From contig CASCGD010000001.1 of the NCBI GenBank assembly GCA_949132985.1, positions 28,701-92,700 of the forward strand: a stretch of 64,000 nt of DNA, in the 5' to 3' direction. Both the position numbers and the translations under genes were made by a program. How positions within the stretch are numbered: the first letter of the stretch is position 1; every line of letters begins with the position of its first letter. The DNA comes from an uncultured Lachnospiraceae bacterium (lineage in GTDB: Bacteria; Bacillota; Clostridia; Lachnospirales; Lachnospiraceae). Positions 41,121 through 49,029 of this stretch are shown here, in pieces. Below the pieces are notes generated by a model. It saw nothing but the letters and a program-made list of their open reading frames with translations. It was not told where the DNA came from and ran no database searches.

Positions 41121-43685
41121 TTAACCCAAAATATATTTCTTCAAAAGCGACATTACCTCTTTGAGATTGATTGGCTTCGCCGTGTGCGCATTCATGCCGC
41201 ACGCCAGACAACGCTGAATATCCTCCGAAAAGGCATCCGCCGTCATCGCAATGATCGGCAGGCTCTGCGCATCCGCACGGCTCAACGCGCGAATCGCTTC
41301 GGTCGCCTCGTAGCCGTTCATGACCGGCATCCGAATATCCATAAGAATCGCTTCGTAATAACCCGGCTCGGATTCGAGGAATTTCTCTACACAGACCTTC
41401 CCGTTCTCCGCCCATTCCAGCTCCATTCCGATGTCGGACAAAAGTTCCTCCAGAATTTCCCAGTTTAAATCATTGTCCTCAGCGACCAGAACGCGGTGCC
41501 CCGACAAATCAGTGTCAATGACAGATTCCTCCTCGGTCTCCCTGACACCCATATGCTTGCGCAGGCCATAAAAGAGTGTTGACTTAAAGAGCGGCTTTGA
41601 AATAAATCCGCTGATTCCCGCCTCTCTGGCCTCCGTCTCAAACTCGCTCCAGTCGTAAGCAGAAATCAGGATCAGAGGCATGTCCTCACCGATAATGCGC
41701 CGCAGTCTTTTTGCAACCAGAAGACCGTCCATATCCGGCAGCTTCCAGTCCAGCAAAACAATCTGATAATCTTCTTTCTTTTCATGATGTGTTTTCACCA
41801 GATCAATCGCCTTCTCTCCGCTGAGCGTCCAGTCAGCCTGTACACCGATGGATTCCAGCGTGTCGACTGCCGTTCGGCACAATATCTCGTCATCATCGAC
41901 TACCAGCATTCTCCAGGGCGGCAGGATCATATCCAGCTCCTCTGTCGTCGCCTTTTCTAAATCCAGCGTCAAATGAAATTCCGTGCCTTCGTCAAGCCGG
42001 CTCTCCACGGTCAATGTCCCTTCCATCGCGTCCACGATATATTTCGTAATTGCGAGTCCAAGTCCGGCACCCTCCGTTTTCTGAACACGTTTAGAGTCCG
42101 CCCGCGAGTAAGAATCAAAAATATGATCTATGAAATCGGCACTCATACCAATACCGTTGTCCTTAACGATAATATGTGTCCGGACATACGAATTACCCTT
42201 TTCGTCCGGCTCATTCTCCTGGTAAAGGGACAACTCAATCATACCGCCTTCCTGCGTATATTTAACGGCATTGGACAGCAGGTTCAACAATACCTGATTC
42301 AACCGTACACTGTCACAAAATACATCCTCAACGATAATCTTGTCAATATGCACGTTAAAGCTTTGGCCCTTCGCCTTCACCTGTGTCTGCACAATGCTGA
42401 CGATTGCCTCGACGACCTCACGGAGAGAAACCATTTCCATCGTGAGCGTCATTTTTCCGCTCTCGATTTTGGACATATCCAGCACGTCGTTGATCAGGCC
42501 CAGCAAATGCTTACCGGAGAGCGCTATTTTCTTCAGGCAGTTCTGCGTCTGCTCCCTATCGTCAATATGTGCAATGGCAATCGCCGTCATTCCCACAATC
42601 GCATTCATCGGTGTGCGGATATCATGGCTCATATTTGAGAGAAACTCACTTTTTGCCTTTGTCGCTTTTAACGCCTCCTGGCGTGCTTTATCCAGAGCCT
42701 CAAGCTGCTCGCGGCTCATCTTAAAATAAGTAAAGAAAATATACAGCAGCGCTGCCAAAATCAGCGCACACATGGACAGGGTGGCAAACGTCCGCTTCTG
42801 GTTCAGGTTTTCCACGGTCTGATTGAGCGCACCAAAGGGCAGAATCGTGACCAGATGCCATTCCGAAGAAGGCAATGCGGTACAGTATATCTGCTGCCTG
42901 CTGCCGTCAAAATCCAAAATCACAGAATAGTCCTTCTTATTTTCCATGAAGGAAGCCATTGCCTCGACATACGCGTCAATCTTTTTCGGATCATCATTCG
43001 GATAACGCTCATACAGACTGCTGAAATAATCATCATACTGTTCACTGATATCGCTCATGATAAATGTGCCGTCCTTGCGGATGATGTAAGAGTACATCAA
43101 CCCGTTATCCTTTTCCGTGCTCATCATGGAGCTGATATAGTCAATCGGAAGCGCCGCGATAAGTGCAAGTGAGTCTTCGCCGCTTTTCGTCGGATACTTG
43201 GCGTTTACTCCAAACAGAACAATCTTATTTCCCGACGCATCCTCTCCTACCGCAACCTTCTCCCTCCCATTCTCAAGCGATGCGAAAAAAGGATCCGGAT
43301 CAATAAGTCTGATCTGCTCTCCGTAAAGCATCTCCATAGAGCGGTCTTTCGTACAAAGCGCCAGATAATTAAAGTTTCTGACATGAACCCGGTAAATCAA
43401 CTCATCATACAAATCAACCGGAGCATCCATATCAGATGAGACAACCTCTACCACCGTCTCCGCCTGCTCTAACTTCAGATCTATCAGCGTCTCAAAATGT
43501 GTGGAAATCTGCTCGCTGATGCCCGTCATATACAAATTGCCGACCTCATCGATTGCTTTTCTGCTGATATCGCTCAAATAAAATCCCAGGCACAAAAACG
43601 CCCCTATGCTGACCAGCAAAAGCAGGCAAAAGCTTCCAACCAAAAAACGCGTTGTATGGCCTCTCACTTTTTCTTGAATCGCCAT
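41121..43685 (-). CDS. Membrane hybrid sensor histidine kinase with extracellular Cache-like domain and two receivers
   Basis: The 854-residue protein has a transmembrane helix at about 12-36, an extracellular sensor of about 260 residues with dCache-like features (YSYIIRKDGTFIMSDIS), a second helix at about 300-320, and HisKA with histidine 354 (SNMSHDIRTPMN). HATPase_c follows (NAVKY, DNGIGM, GAGLGLAITK), then REC1 with aspartate near 646 (VLLDWKLPDMDG) and REC2 with aspartate near 783 (LMDIRMPVMNG). AGGAGG precedes the ATG. It converges on flagellin 3. The related kinase at 36305-39493 is cytoplasmic. Ligand and partner are not predictable. Confidence 0.93.
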   Translation of the reverse strand: MAIQEKVRGHTTRFLVGSFCLLLLVSIGAFLCLGFYLSDISRKAIDEVGNLYMTGISEQISTHFETLIDLKLEQAETVVEVVSSDMDAPVDLYDELIYRVHVRNFNYLALCTKDRSMEMLYGEQIRLIDPDPFFASLENGREKVAVGEDASGNKIVLFGVNAKYPTKSGEDSLALIAALPIDYISSMMSTEKDNGLMYSYIIRKDGTFIMSDISEQYDDYFSSLYERYPNDDPKKIDAYVEAMASFMENKKDYSVILDFDGSRQQIYCTALPSSEWHLVTILPFGALNQTVENLNQKRTFATLSMCALILAALLYIFFTYFKMSREQLEALDKARQEALKATKAKSEFLSNMSHDIRTPMNAIVGMTAIAIAHIDDREQTQNCLKKIALSGKHLLGLINDVLDMSKIESGKMTLTMEMVSLREVVEAIVSIVQTQVKAKGQSFNVHIDKIIVEDVFCDSVRLNQVLLNLLSNAVKYTQEGGMIELSLYQENEPDEKGNSYVRTHIIVKDNGIGMSADFIDHIFDSYSRADSKRVQKTEGAGLGLAITKYIVDAMEGTLTVESRLDEGTEFHLTLDLEKATTEELDMILPPWRMLVVDDDEILCRTAVDTLESIGVQADWTLSGEKAIDLVKTHHEKKEDYQIVLLDWKLPDMDGLLVAKRLRRIIGEDMPLILISAYDWSEFETEAREAGISGFISKPLFKSTLFYGLRKHMGVRETEEESVIDTDLSGHRVLVAEDNDLNWEILEELLSDIGMELEWAENGKVCVEKFLESEPGYYEAILMDIRMPVMNGYEATEAIRALSRADAQSLPIIAMTADAFSEDIQRCLACGMNAHTAKPINLKEVMSLLKKYILG

Positions 43686-43735
43686 GTATTTCTTTCCTCC
43701 TACTCACCACAAATCAAAATGCAAATATATTGTAT

Positions 43736-43764
43736 ATACTAACATAACCCCTGTGATTTTACAA
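43736..43764 (-). promoter_or_regulatory. Candidate sigma-A promoter of the membrane hybrid kinase
   Basis: TTGTAA (43759-43764) and TAGTAT (43736-43741) on the minus strand, 17 bases apart, about 50 bases before the start codon. Confidence 0.5.
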
Positions 43765-43833
43765 TTCAAATTTCGTGTACGTCACAGCGCATATGTCCGC
43801 ACATGAGCAGTCAAAACTTATCCTTTTTCTCTC

Positions 43834-44136
43834 TCAGACTTCGTAATCCAGACACGCTCGCGCCGCCGTAAAAGGGCGCACCCTGCCATCCGCAACTGCA
43901 ACATGCTCCGGGTGAACCGCATAGCCTTTCAGCGCTTCCGCACTCTCGAAAGAAGAATCAAGCATCAGATCCGCCGTGGAGCTTTCCAGCCGCTTCGTGT
44001 TTACGTGAATCTCCAAAAGTCCCGGTATCTTACCCTTAAGTCCCTCCAGGCTCTCCTTAATATCCGCCTTGATCATCTCCTTCTGCTCCGCCGTAAATTC
44101 ATCCTTCAATGTCCATAAAATCACATGCTTTACCAT
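43834..44136 (-). CDS. Dabb family protein (stress-responsive A/B barrel domain)
   Basis: The 100-residue protein begins MVKHVILWTLKDEFTAEQKE and has GKIPGLLEIHVNTKRLESST and AYAVHPEHVAVA-like YAVHPEHVAVADGRV, the Dabb fold signature (VrHvvlfk... H..HvavA). Dabb proteins are small dimeric ferredoxin-like barrels; some are enzymes, and most have no known reaction. The ATG follows a GGAG-type site. It has no functional link to its neighbours. Confidence 0.85.
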   Translation of the reverse strand: MVKHVILWTLKDEFTAEQKEMIKADIKESLEGLKGKIPGLLEIHVNTKRLESSTADLMLDSSFESAEALKGYAVHPEHVAVADGRVRPFTAARACLDYEV

Positions 44137-44359
44137 CGTCTACTCCTCCATGTTTGTCCAAAAGCTACCTTAAAAAAGATTAAAAAAATCCCCCGCAACC
44201 GCGCATTCACTCCTGCTCGGGTCTATAATAAATAAAACAGAGATGCCGGTTATACGGCAGATGCCGCACTCCTTTCAGAACGGAGAATTAATGTTATTCT
44301 ACTCTCTTTTTTTCATTTCGGCAATATGCGATTCGCTTTTGCCAGGATTCCGGTGTCTT

Positions 44360-44708
44360 CCGCGTTACGCTTCACTACGTAACCAGTAACGGGCAGTTTG
44401 GACATGAAAAATCTTCGTTCCACTCCGGTCCGTCCGAAATAAGCGCCACTGGCGCTTAGGACCGCTTCGCGAAGTCCAAACTGCTGTCTGAATCATGTTC
44501 TCCCGCAGCAAGTGGGTACCCAGGAGCATGCTATGGCCCGGATGCAAAAAATAGCTATTCTGGTTACCGTTCACGGCCTAGCCGGCTGCAAACTGTAACG
44601 CATCCAGCCCATTCCAAGTCGCCTTCGGCGAGGGGCCGGATGCCTGAAACCGTAAAGTTATCGGCCGGATGCCCTGCAGCAGGGTGCAGGGCACCGTGAA
44701 TAATAACC
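44360..44708. repeat. Folded intergenic region, candidate dispersed repeat (copy A)
   Basis: In the 690 bases between the Dabb gene and the next start there are several long inverted repeats. GCAGTTTGGAC (44393-44403) pairs with GTCCAAACTGC (44474-44484), GCGCC-ACT-GGCGC lies inside, and GTTAC (44563) pairs with GTAAC (44599) around GGC/GCC. It shares CTGAATCATGTTCTC (44488-44502) with 57947-57961, and GTTACYRTTCACGGC with 57861. No ORF of coding quality lies here. It looks like a mobile intergenic repeat or structured RNA; its limits are approximate. Confidence 0.45.
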
Positions 44709-44746
44709 TATTCGCTTTACTTTTTTCACACCCGCAGAGCGACAGC

Positions 44747-44775
44747 TTGAATGCTGCCCCAATTTGTGGTATATT
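44747..44775 (+). promoter_or_regulatory. Sigma-A promoter of the membrane protein gene
   Basis: TTGAAT (44747-44752), 17 bases, TATATT (44770-44775). Transcription would begin about 45-50 bases before the ATG at 44830. Confidence 0.65.
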
Positions 44776-44829
44776 TGTGATATACTAATTAAATCATTTC
44801 AGCTGAATAAAGAAAAATCGGAGAGGACT

Positions 44830-46371
44830 ATGGCAGAAAAAAAGTGGAAATTAGGGGAATTGGAATTTGATACCGAGCAGGAATATCTCAATGCCTCCAA
44901 GGACCTGAAAAAAATTAAGCTGATCATGCAGAAGTATGATATTACAAAACCGGCGGATGCGAGAGCGGTGCTAAAGGAGATCACAGACAAGCCGGTATTT
45001 GTATCCAGTTACGGATTGCGGTTTGTGGAAAAGCTCGAAAAAACAGCAGGCCCCGTATCCGATGCAAAGTCGGCAAATACAAAAAGCACAGCCGGCAAAC
45101 AGCACAAAGATGCTTCCCACCGGCAGGACAAAGGCACGGCAGAGCGACAAAATAAAAGTCCGGCAGGCATTCAGGACAAAGGCGCGGCCGGCAGACAGAA
45201 TAAAAGTACCGTGTCAGGTAAATCAGGCGGAAAGAAAGCAAAACCGCCAAAGGAATCAAAAGAAAAGAACATTCATATCATTACAAAACGCAACATTATC
45301 ATCGGCGTGGTGATCATTGCGCTGGCTGTGGGCGCAAAGTTTTTGATCCCGGTTGTCTTGCCGCAGCTAACCGGCGAGTCGGGGGAACAGGCAGGGGATA
45401 CCCATCGGAACCTGGTGCTCGCATACGCCAAAAATCAGGTGGAGCTGCAGAGGAGCTTTTACAATTATTACAAGAATGTGATGGGTCAGGAGGCAGATGC
45501 GGCCACGGCCTCAGCCAACGAGGTAATCACAAACGCTTATTGCATCAATCTTTCAAATGAAAATGTGACGGATTATTCTGACAAGCAGATCGAAGAGGTT
45601 TATGTGAAGCTTACCACGGCAGGCGAACTCGTAAACAACAGCTTTAACGAGCCCCAGGCGATCACCGATTTAAAATCGGAAATAGCGCTCAGCGGGGCAG
45701 CCGGGCAGCCGGGCAGCGATGCAAACGAGGAATCCTCTGCGGATGAGCCGCTTTCTGAGGGCACCGGTAAAGTTAACCTTGTAAACCGGATGATGGATTA
45801 CCAGCATCGCATAGCGGCACAGCTTACGTACGGGTACAGCCAGTTTGATTTTTCGGAATCAGATGTACAGGAGTATGTAGCGGAGGATATGGAACGGATT
45901 TTCGGGCACGTGATTTACGACATGCAGCTGAGCGACAGCGAGAAAGAGACCTACTACAATGTCTTTGTGGAGAACGGATTTTTCAGCGGAAGCTCTCTGG
46001 TGCGTCTGGGAACAAATCCTGTGGAACAAAATCTGCCGGATCTGACGCCAACGATCAGCATCCGTAAGGGGGACGGCAAAGAGGAAACGATGACCTGCTC
46101 ACAGCAGACGCTGGCACCGGCAGCAAGCGTGGCATATGAACTGCATGCCGGAAAGAAAAACGGATATCTGATTTTCCGCAAAAACGGAACAGGAACCGGA
46201 TATATACAGGATGATGACGGAAATTCCGTGACAACGCAGGGTGATATGTTTCTGATCTGGGACGGCGAGATTACCGTCGGTGAATGGTATTATAACAGCG
46301 CGCAGATCGGATTTTTGGTCGATGACGAAAAAAGCGGCGGCATACAGTATGTGTATGACTTAGAATATTAA
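44830..46371 (+). CDS. Single-span membrane protein of unknown function
   Basis: The 513-residue protein starts MAEKKWKLGELEFDTEQEYL after GGAGAGGAC; the ATG 66 bases up overlaps the promoter. A cytoplasmic N-terminal domain (1-80) is followed by a lysine- and glutamine-rich linker with a 16-residue repeat (QDKGTAERQNKSPAGI then QDKGAAGRQNKSTVSG), and one transmembrane helix around residues 155-180 (IIIGVVIIALAVGAKFLIPV). The outer domain of about 330 residues has no motif I recognise. It ends with GEITVGEWYYNSAQIGFLVD. The first 60 residues (DTEQEYLNASKDLKKIKLIM) resemble small helical regions of other Firmicutes membrane proteins. Function is not known. Confidence 0.75.
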   Translation: MAEKKWKLGELEFDTEQEYLNASKDLKKIKLIMQKYDITKPADARAVLKEITDKPVFVSSYGLRFVEKLEKTAGPVSDAKSANTKSTAGKQHKDASHRQDKGTAERQNKSPAGIQDKGAAGRQNKSTVSGKSGGKKAKPPKESKEKNIHIITKRNIIIGVVIIALAVGAKFLIPVVLPQLTGESGEQAGDTHRNLVLAYAKNQVELQRSFYNYYKNVMGQEADAATASANEVITNAYCINLSNENVTDYSDKQIEEVYVKLTTAGELVNNSFNEPQAITDLKSEIALSGAAGQPGSDANEESSADEPLSEGTGKVNLVNRMMDYQHRIAAQLTYGYSQFDFSESDVQEYVAEDMERIFGHVIYDMQLSDSEKETYYNVFVENGFFSGSSLVRLGTNPVEQNLPDLTPTISIRKGDGKEETMTCSQQTLAPAASVAYELHAGKKNGYLIFRKNGTGTGYIQDDDGNSVTTQGDMFLIWDGEITVGEWYYNSAQIGFLVDDEKSGGIQYVYDLEY

Positions 46372-46376
46372 AAGAG

Positions 46377-46414
46377 ACAGTGGTCGTTTTGCATAAAAAG
46401 CGACCACTGTTTTC
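46377..46414 (+). terminator. Intrinsic terminator of the membrane protein gene
   Basis: ACAGTGGTCG (46377-46386) pairs with CGACCACTGT (46401-46410), followed by TTTTCG. The stem is a perfect 10 bp. Confidence 0.9.
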
Positions 46415-46427
46415 GACTTTTTGACGA

Positions 46428-46456
46428 TTGACACCTATTCAAGAACATTGTAGAAT
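46428..46456 (+). promoter_or_regulatory. Sigma-A promoter of the AbiEi-like gene
   Basis: TTGACA (46428-46433), 17 bases, TAGAAT (46451-46456): near-consensus. It implies a leader of about 105 bases before the start. Confidence 0.8.
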
Positions 46457-46568
46457 AAACTTGACTATTCAGTCGGTGTGTCAGCAAATTACTGCATGGA
46501 CCACATAGAAACCACTTGGCTCGCAGTATTTGCGAAATCGAATGATAACAAGAGATTGGAGATGAATT

Positions 46569-47180
46569 ATGTTACCACGGACACGCGAGAGAATGATCAA
46601 TGCCTTTAAGGAGCAAAAGGGCTACATGAGCTTCAAGCAGCTTCAGGAGAAAGGTGTAACTGTTTTGCAGATTCGTGAAATGGAAGAAGCAGGTGTATTG
46701 GAGAAATTTGCAAGAGGCTGGTACTGGTGTAACGAGTGCGGTTACACAAAACCAGTTGACCACAAGTATGTGGAGATTGCGAAGGTAAATCCCCGTGCGG
46801 TGATCTGCATGGAAAGTGCCTGCTATTTGAGTGGCTTGATTGAGGAAGAGCCGGCAGAGATTTGTCTGGCAACCGAGCGTACTGACCGCAAGAAAATGGA
46901 ACTCGAATTTCCGACGAAACGATTTTATTTTAAACAGACCGGAATCAAAGGAGAAATCGTCGAGAAAAAAACAAAGTGCGGCAGTTATTATTACTATAGC
47001 CCCGAACGCACATTCTGCGACTGCATCCGATTGAAGACTAAAATTGAGCCTGATATTTACGAGGAAATTATGAAGCACTATAAGGATCAGCATTCCAAGC
47101 TGAAGCGTCTCTATGAATACGCGGATATGCTTCGCTGTATTAAAAATATCAGGGAAGCAGACGAAATGGCAGAACAGTGA
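46569..47180 (+). CDS. AbiEi-type antitoxin/transcription regulator, orphan
   Basis: The 203-residue protein begins with a winged-helix-like domain (MSFKQLQEKGVTVLQIREME, EAGVLEKFARGWYW) typical of AbiEi antitoxins. A C-terminal domain follows (AVICMESACYLSGLIEEEPA, then YYYSPERTFCDCIRLK) as in AbiEi. In type IV toxin-antitoxin pairs, AbiEi represses the operon and counters the AbiEii nucleotidyltransferase toxin. No AbiEii is encoded next to it: the next gene is an MBL-fold hydrolase. It may be an orphan regulator or the remnant of a lost pair. The start follows GGAG. Confidence 0.75.
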   Translation: MLPRTRERMINAFKEQKGYMSFKQLQEKGVTVLQIREMEEAGVLEKFARGWYWCNECGYTKPVDHKYVEIAKVNPRAVICMESACYLSGLIEEEPAEICLATERTDRKKMELEFPTKRFYFKQTGIKGEIVEKKTKCGSYYYYSPERTFCDCIRLKTKIEPDIYEEIMKHYKDQHSKLKRLYEYADMLRCIKNIREADEMAEQ

Positions 47181-47213
47181 AAATATAATATGGGAAAACA
47201 ATATTGATAAATC

Positions 47214-47248
47214 AGAAGCCGCAGGCATTGGAAATGTCTGCGGCTTCT
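47214..47248 (+). terminator. Hairpin between the AbiEi-like and MBL-fold genes
   Basis: AGAAGCCGCAG (47214-47224) pairs with CTGCGGCTTCT (47238-47248), a perfect 11-bp stem, but the T run is short (GTTACC). It may terminate weakly or separate the two mRNAs. The MBL ribosome site follows 12 bases later. Confidence 0.55.
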
Positions 47249-47270
47249 GTTACCAATGGCAGGAGGAAAC

Positions 47271-48089
47271 ATGAAGATTATCAATTTAATGGAGAATACG
47301 AAAGGTCCATCTGCTTTACATGCGGAACACGGCTTAAGCATTTATGTGGAGACAGACAGACATAAGCTGCTGGTGGACACAGGATCAAGCGATAAAACAT
47401 GGGAAAATGCAGCGCGTTTGCAGGTTGACCTCACACAGATTGATACGGTTTTTCTGAGCCACGGACATTATGACCATGCAGGCGGGATACTTGCTTTTGC
47501 AGCGGTAAACCCGAGAGCAAAAATTTACATGCACCATCTTGCGGGCGGTGATTTTTATGATGTAAAAGAAAAAGAGGAACGATATATCGGAATCAACAAG
47601 GATATCTTAAAACTTCCGCAATGTGTTCTGCCTGAGGGCGGCGTACGTCTGGATGAAGAACTGTCCGTGTTCGGCAATGTGACGGGAAGAAGAAAGCGGC
47701 CCAAGAACAACCTTATTTTGAAGAAAAAGCTGGCGGGCAGCTTTGAGCAGGATTCATTTTCACACGAACAGCATATCGTAGTCGAAGCGGAGGGAAGAAG
47801 AATTTTGTTGTCGGGTTGCGCCCACAATGGGATTCTGAATATTCTTGATCGCTTCCGGGAGCTTTACGGAGGATCGCCGGATCTTGTGATCAGCGGCTTC
47901 CATATGATGAAAAAGGAAGCTTATGACGCGGGCGAGGTGGAACTGATCCGGGATGTTGCTGCGGAGCTAAAGGCTATGAATACCTATTTTTACAGCGGAC
48001 ACTGTACAGGATTGCCGGCCTTTGCTATTATGAAAGAGATCATGGGAGAAAAATTACAGTACATGCACTCCGGTGACCGGATCGTTTGA
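47271..48089 (+). CDS. MBL-fold metallo-hydrolase
   Basis: The 272-residue protein starts MKIINLMENTKGPSALHAEH after AGGAGG. The metal-binding motif is SHGHYDHAGG, with later ligands in LSGCAHNGIL and YSGHCTGLPA. The layout (LxxxH..GLSIYVET, LVDTGSS) resembles dihydropterin-aminobenzene-phosphate synthase-like MBL proteins, a diverse group found in Clostridia. The substrate is unknown. It forms a probable unit with the AraC regulator, whose ATG is 29 bases downstream. Confidence 0.85.
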   Translation: MKIINLMENTKGPSALHAEHGLSIYVETDRHKLLVDTGSSDKTWENAARLQVDLTQIDTVFLSHGHYDHAGGILAFAAVNPRAKIYMHHLAGGDFYDVKEKEERYIGINKDILKLPQCVLPEGGVRLDEELSVFGNVTGRRKRPKNNLILKKKLAGSFEQDSFSHEQHIVVEAEGRRILLSGCAHNGILNILDRFRELYGGSPDLVISGFHMMKKEAYDAGEVELIRDVAAELKAMNTYFYSGHCTGLPAFAIMKEIMGEKLQYMHSGDRIV

Positions 48090-48118
48090 TGACAGCTTTC
48101 AGAAAGGAGAGGACCGAT

Positions 48119-48898
48119 ATGGGATATCAAAATAAATGGCTTCTTTTGGAGACAGAAGATGACATGGACGAAATGGAGCACAGACAGCCGACAGAAGAAT
48201 TTTTGTTTTATCAGGCGGTATCCAATGGCGATGTGGAAGCGGTGAAGGAGAACTGTGCGCAGGAACGCTTTCTGGACAGCGACGGCGTAGGCGTTCTTTC
48301 CCGGAATCCGGTCACAAATTTAAAGTACCACTTCGTGATCACAACCGCCCTGGTCACCCGTTTATGCAAGCAGAAGGGTATGGGACTGGAGCAGGCATTT
48401 CGAATGAGTGATTTTTATATTCAGAGGCTGGATGATATTCATACGCTTCAGGGCATACGGAATCTTCACGATGAAATGGTTCTGGATTACACGGAAAAAA
48501 TGCGCAGGTTCAGCCGGAGTGACACGAACTCCAAACATATCAGTATCTGCAAGGAATATATTTATTCCCACATAAAGGAGCGGATTACGGTGGAGGATCT
48601 GGCGGATGAGCTGGGGGTGTCGGCAAGCTATCTTTCCCGCCTGTTCAAAAAGGAAACCGGAGATTCAGTCAGCGCGTACATCCGGGCACAGAAAATGGAA
48701 ATCGCAAAAAATCTCCTGCAATACAGCGATTATTCCATGATCGATATTGCAAACCGGCTGTCGTTCTCCTCCCAGAGCCATTTTATACAGCAGTTCCGGG
48801 AGTTTGTCGGCATAACACCGAAAAAATACCGTGACATGCATCACACGGTACAGTGGAATATAGACATGGACGAAAAAGAACGCACGGAAAAGAAATAA
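48119..48898 (+). CDS. AraC family transcription regulator
   Basis: The 259-residue protein has two C-terminal helix-turn-helix units: VEDLADELGVSASYLSRLFK and SMIDIANRLSFSSQSHFIQQ, followed by ITPKKYRDMHH. The N-terminal domain (LSRNPVTNLKYHFVITTALV) is the helical type common in Lachnospiraceae AraC proteins. An upstream in-frame ATG overlaps the MBL gene; the chosen one follows AAGGAGAGG. It sits next to two GH94 genes and a sugar importer, so it may control them, but no operator can be named. Confidence 0.88.
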   Translation: MGYQNKWLLLETEDDMDEMEHRQPTEEFLFYQAVSNGDVEAVKENCAQERFLDSDGVGVLSRNPVTNLKYHFVITTALVTRLCKQKGMGLEQAFRMSDFYIQRLDDIHTLQGIRNLHDEMVLDYTEKMRRFSRSDTNSKHISICKEYIYSHIKERITVEDLADELGVSASYLSRLFKKETGDSVSAYIRAQKMEIAKNLLQYSDYSMIDIANRLSFSSQSHFIQQFREFVGITPKKYRDMHHTVQWNIDMDEKERTEKK

Positions 48899-48915
48899 GC
48901 TATAAAAATGAAAAG

Positions 48916-48955
48916 AAAACGGAACACCATAAGAAACCAGGTGTCCCGTTTTTTT
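48916..48955 (+). terminator. Terminator of the MBL-AraC unit
   Basis: CGGAACACC (48920-48928) pairs with GGTGTCCCG (48940-48948), then a run of seven Ts. It lies 22 bases after the stop and faces the GH94 gene. Confidence 0.9.
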
Positions 48956-49029
48956 GCACAGGATGAAAATTCTCTCTGACCGGCTGTGCATGCCTGAACC
49001 AAAGGAGACGTCTCCTGCGGCGCTTTTTC

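Noticed and set aside
44365..44574. 69-codon frame in the intergenic repeat
   Set aside because: It follows the inverted repeats of a non-coding element, has no ribosome binding site and a composition unlike neighbours.
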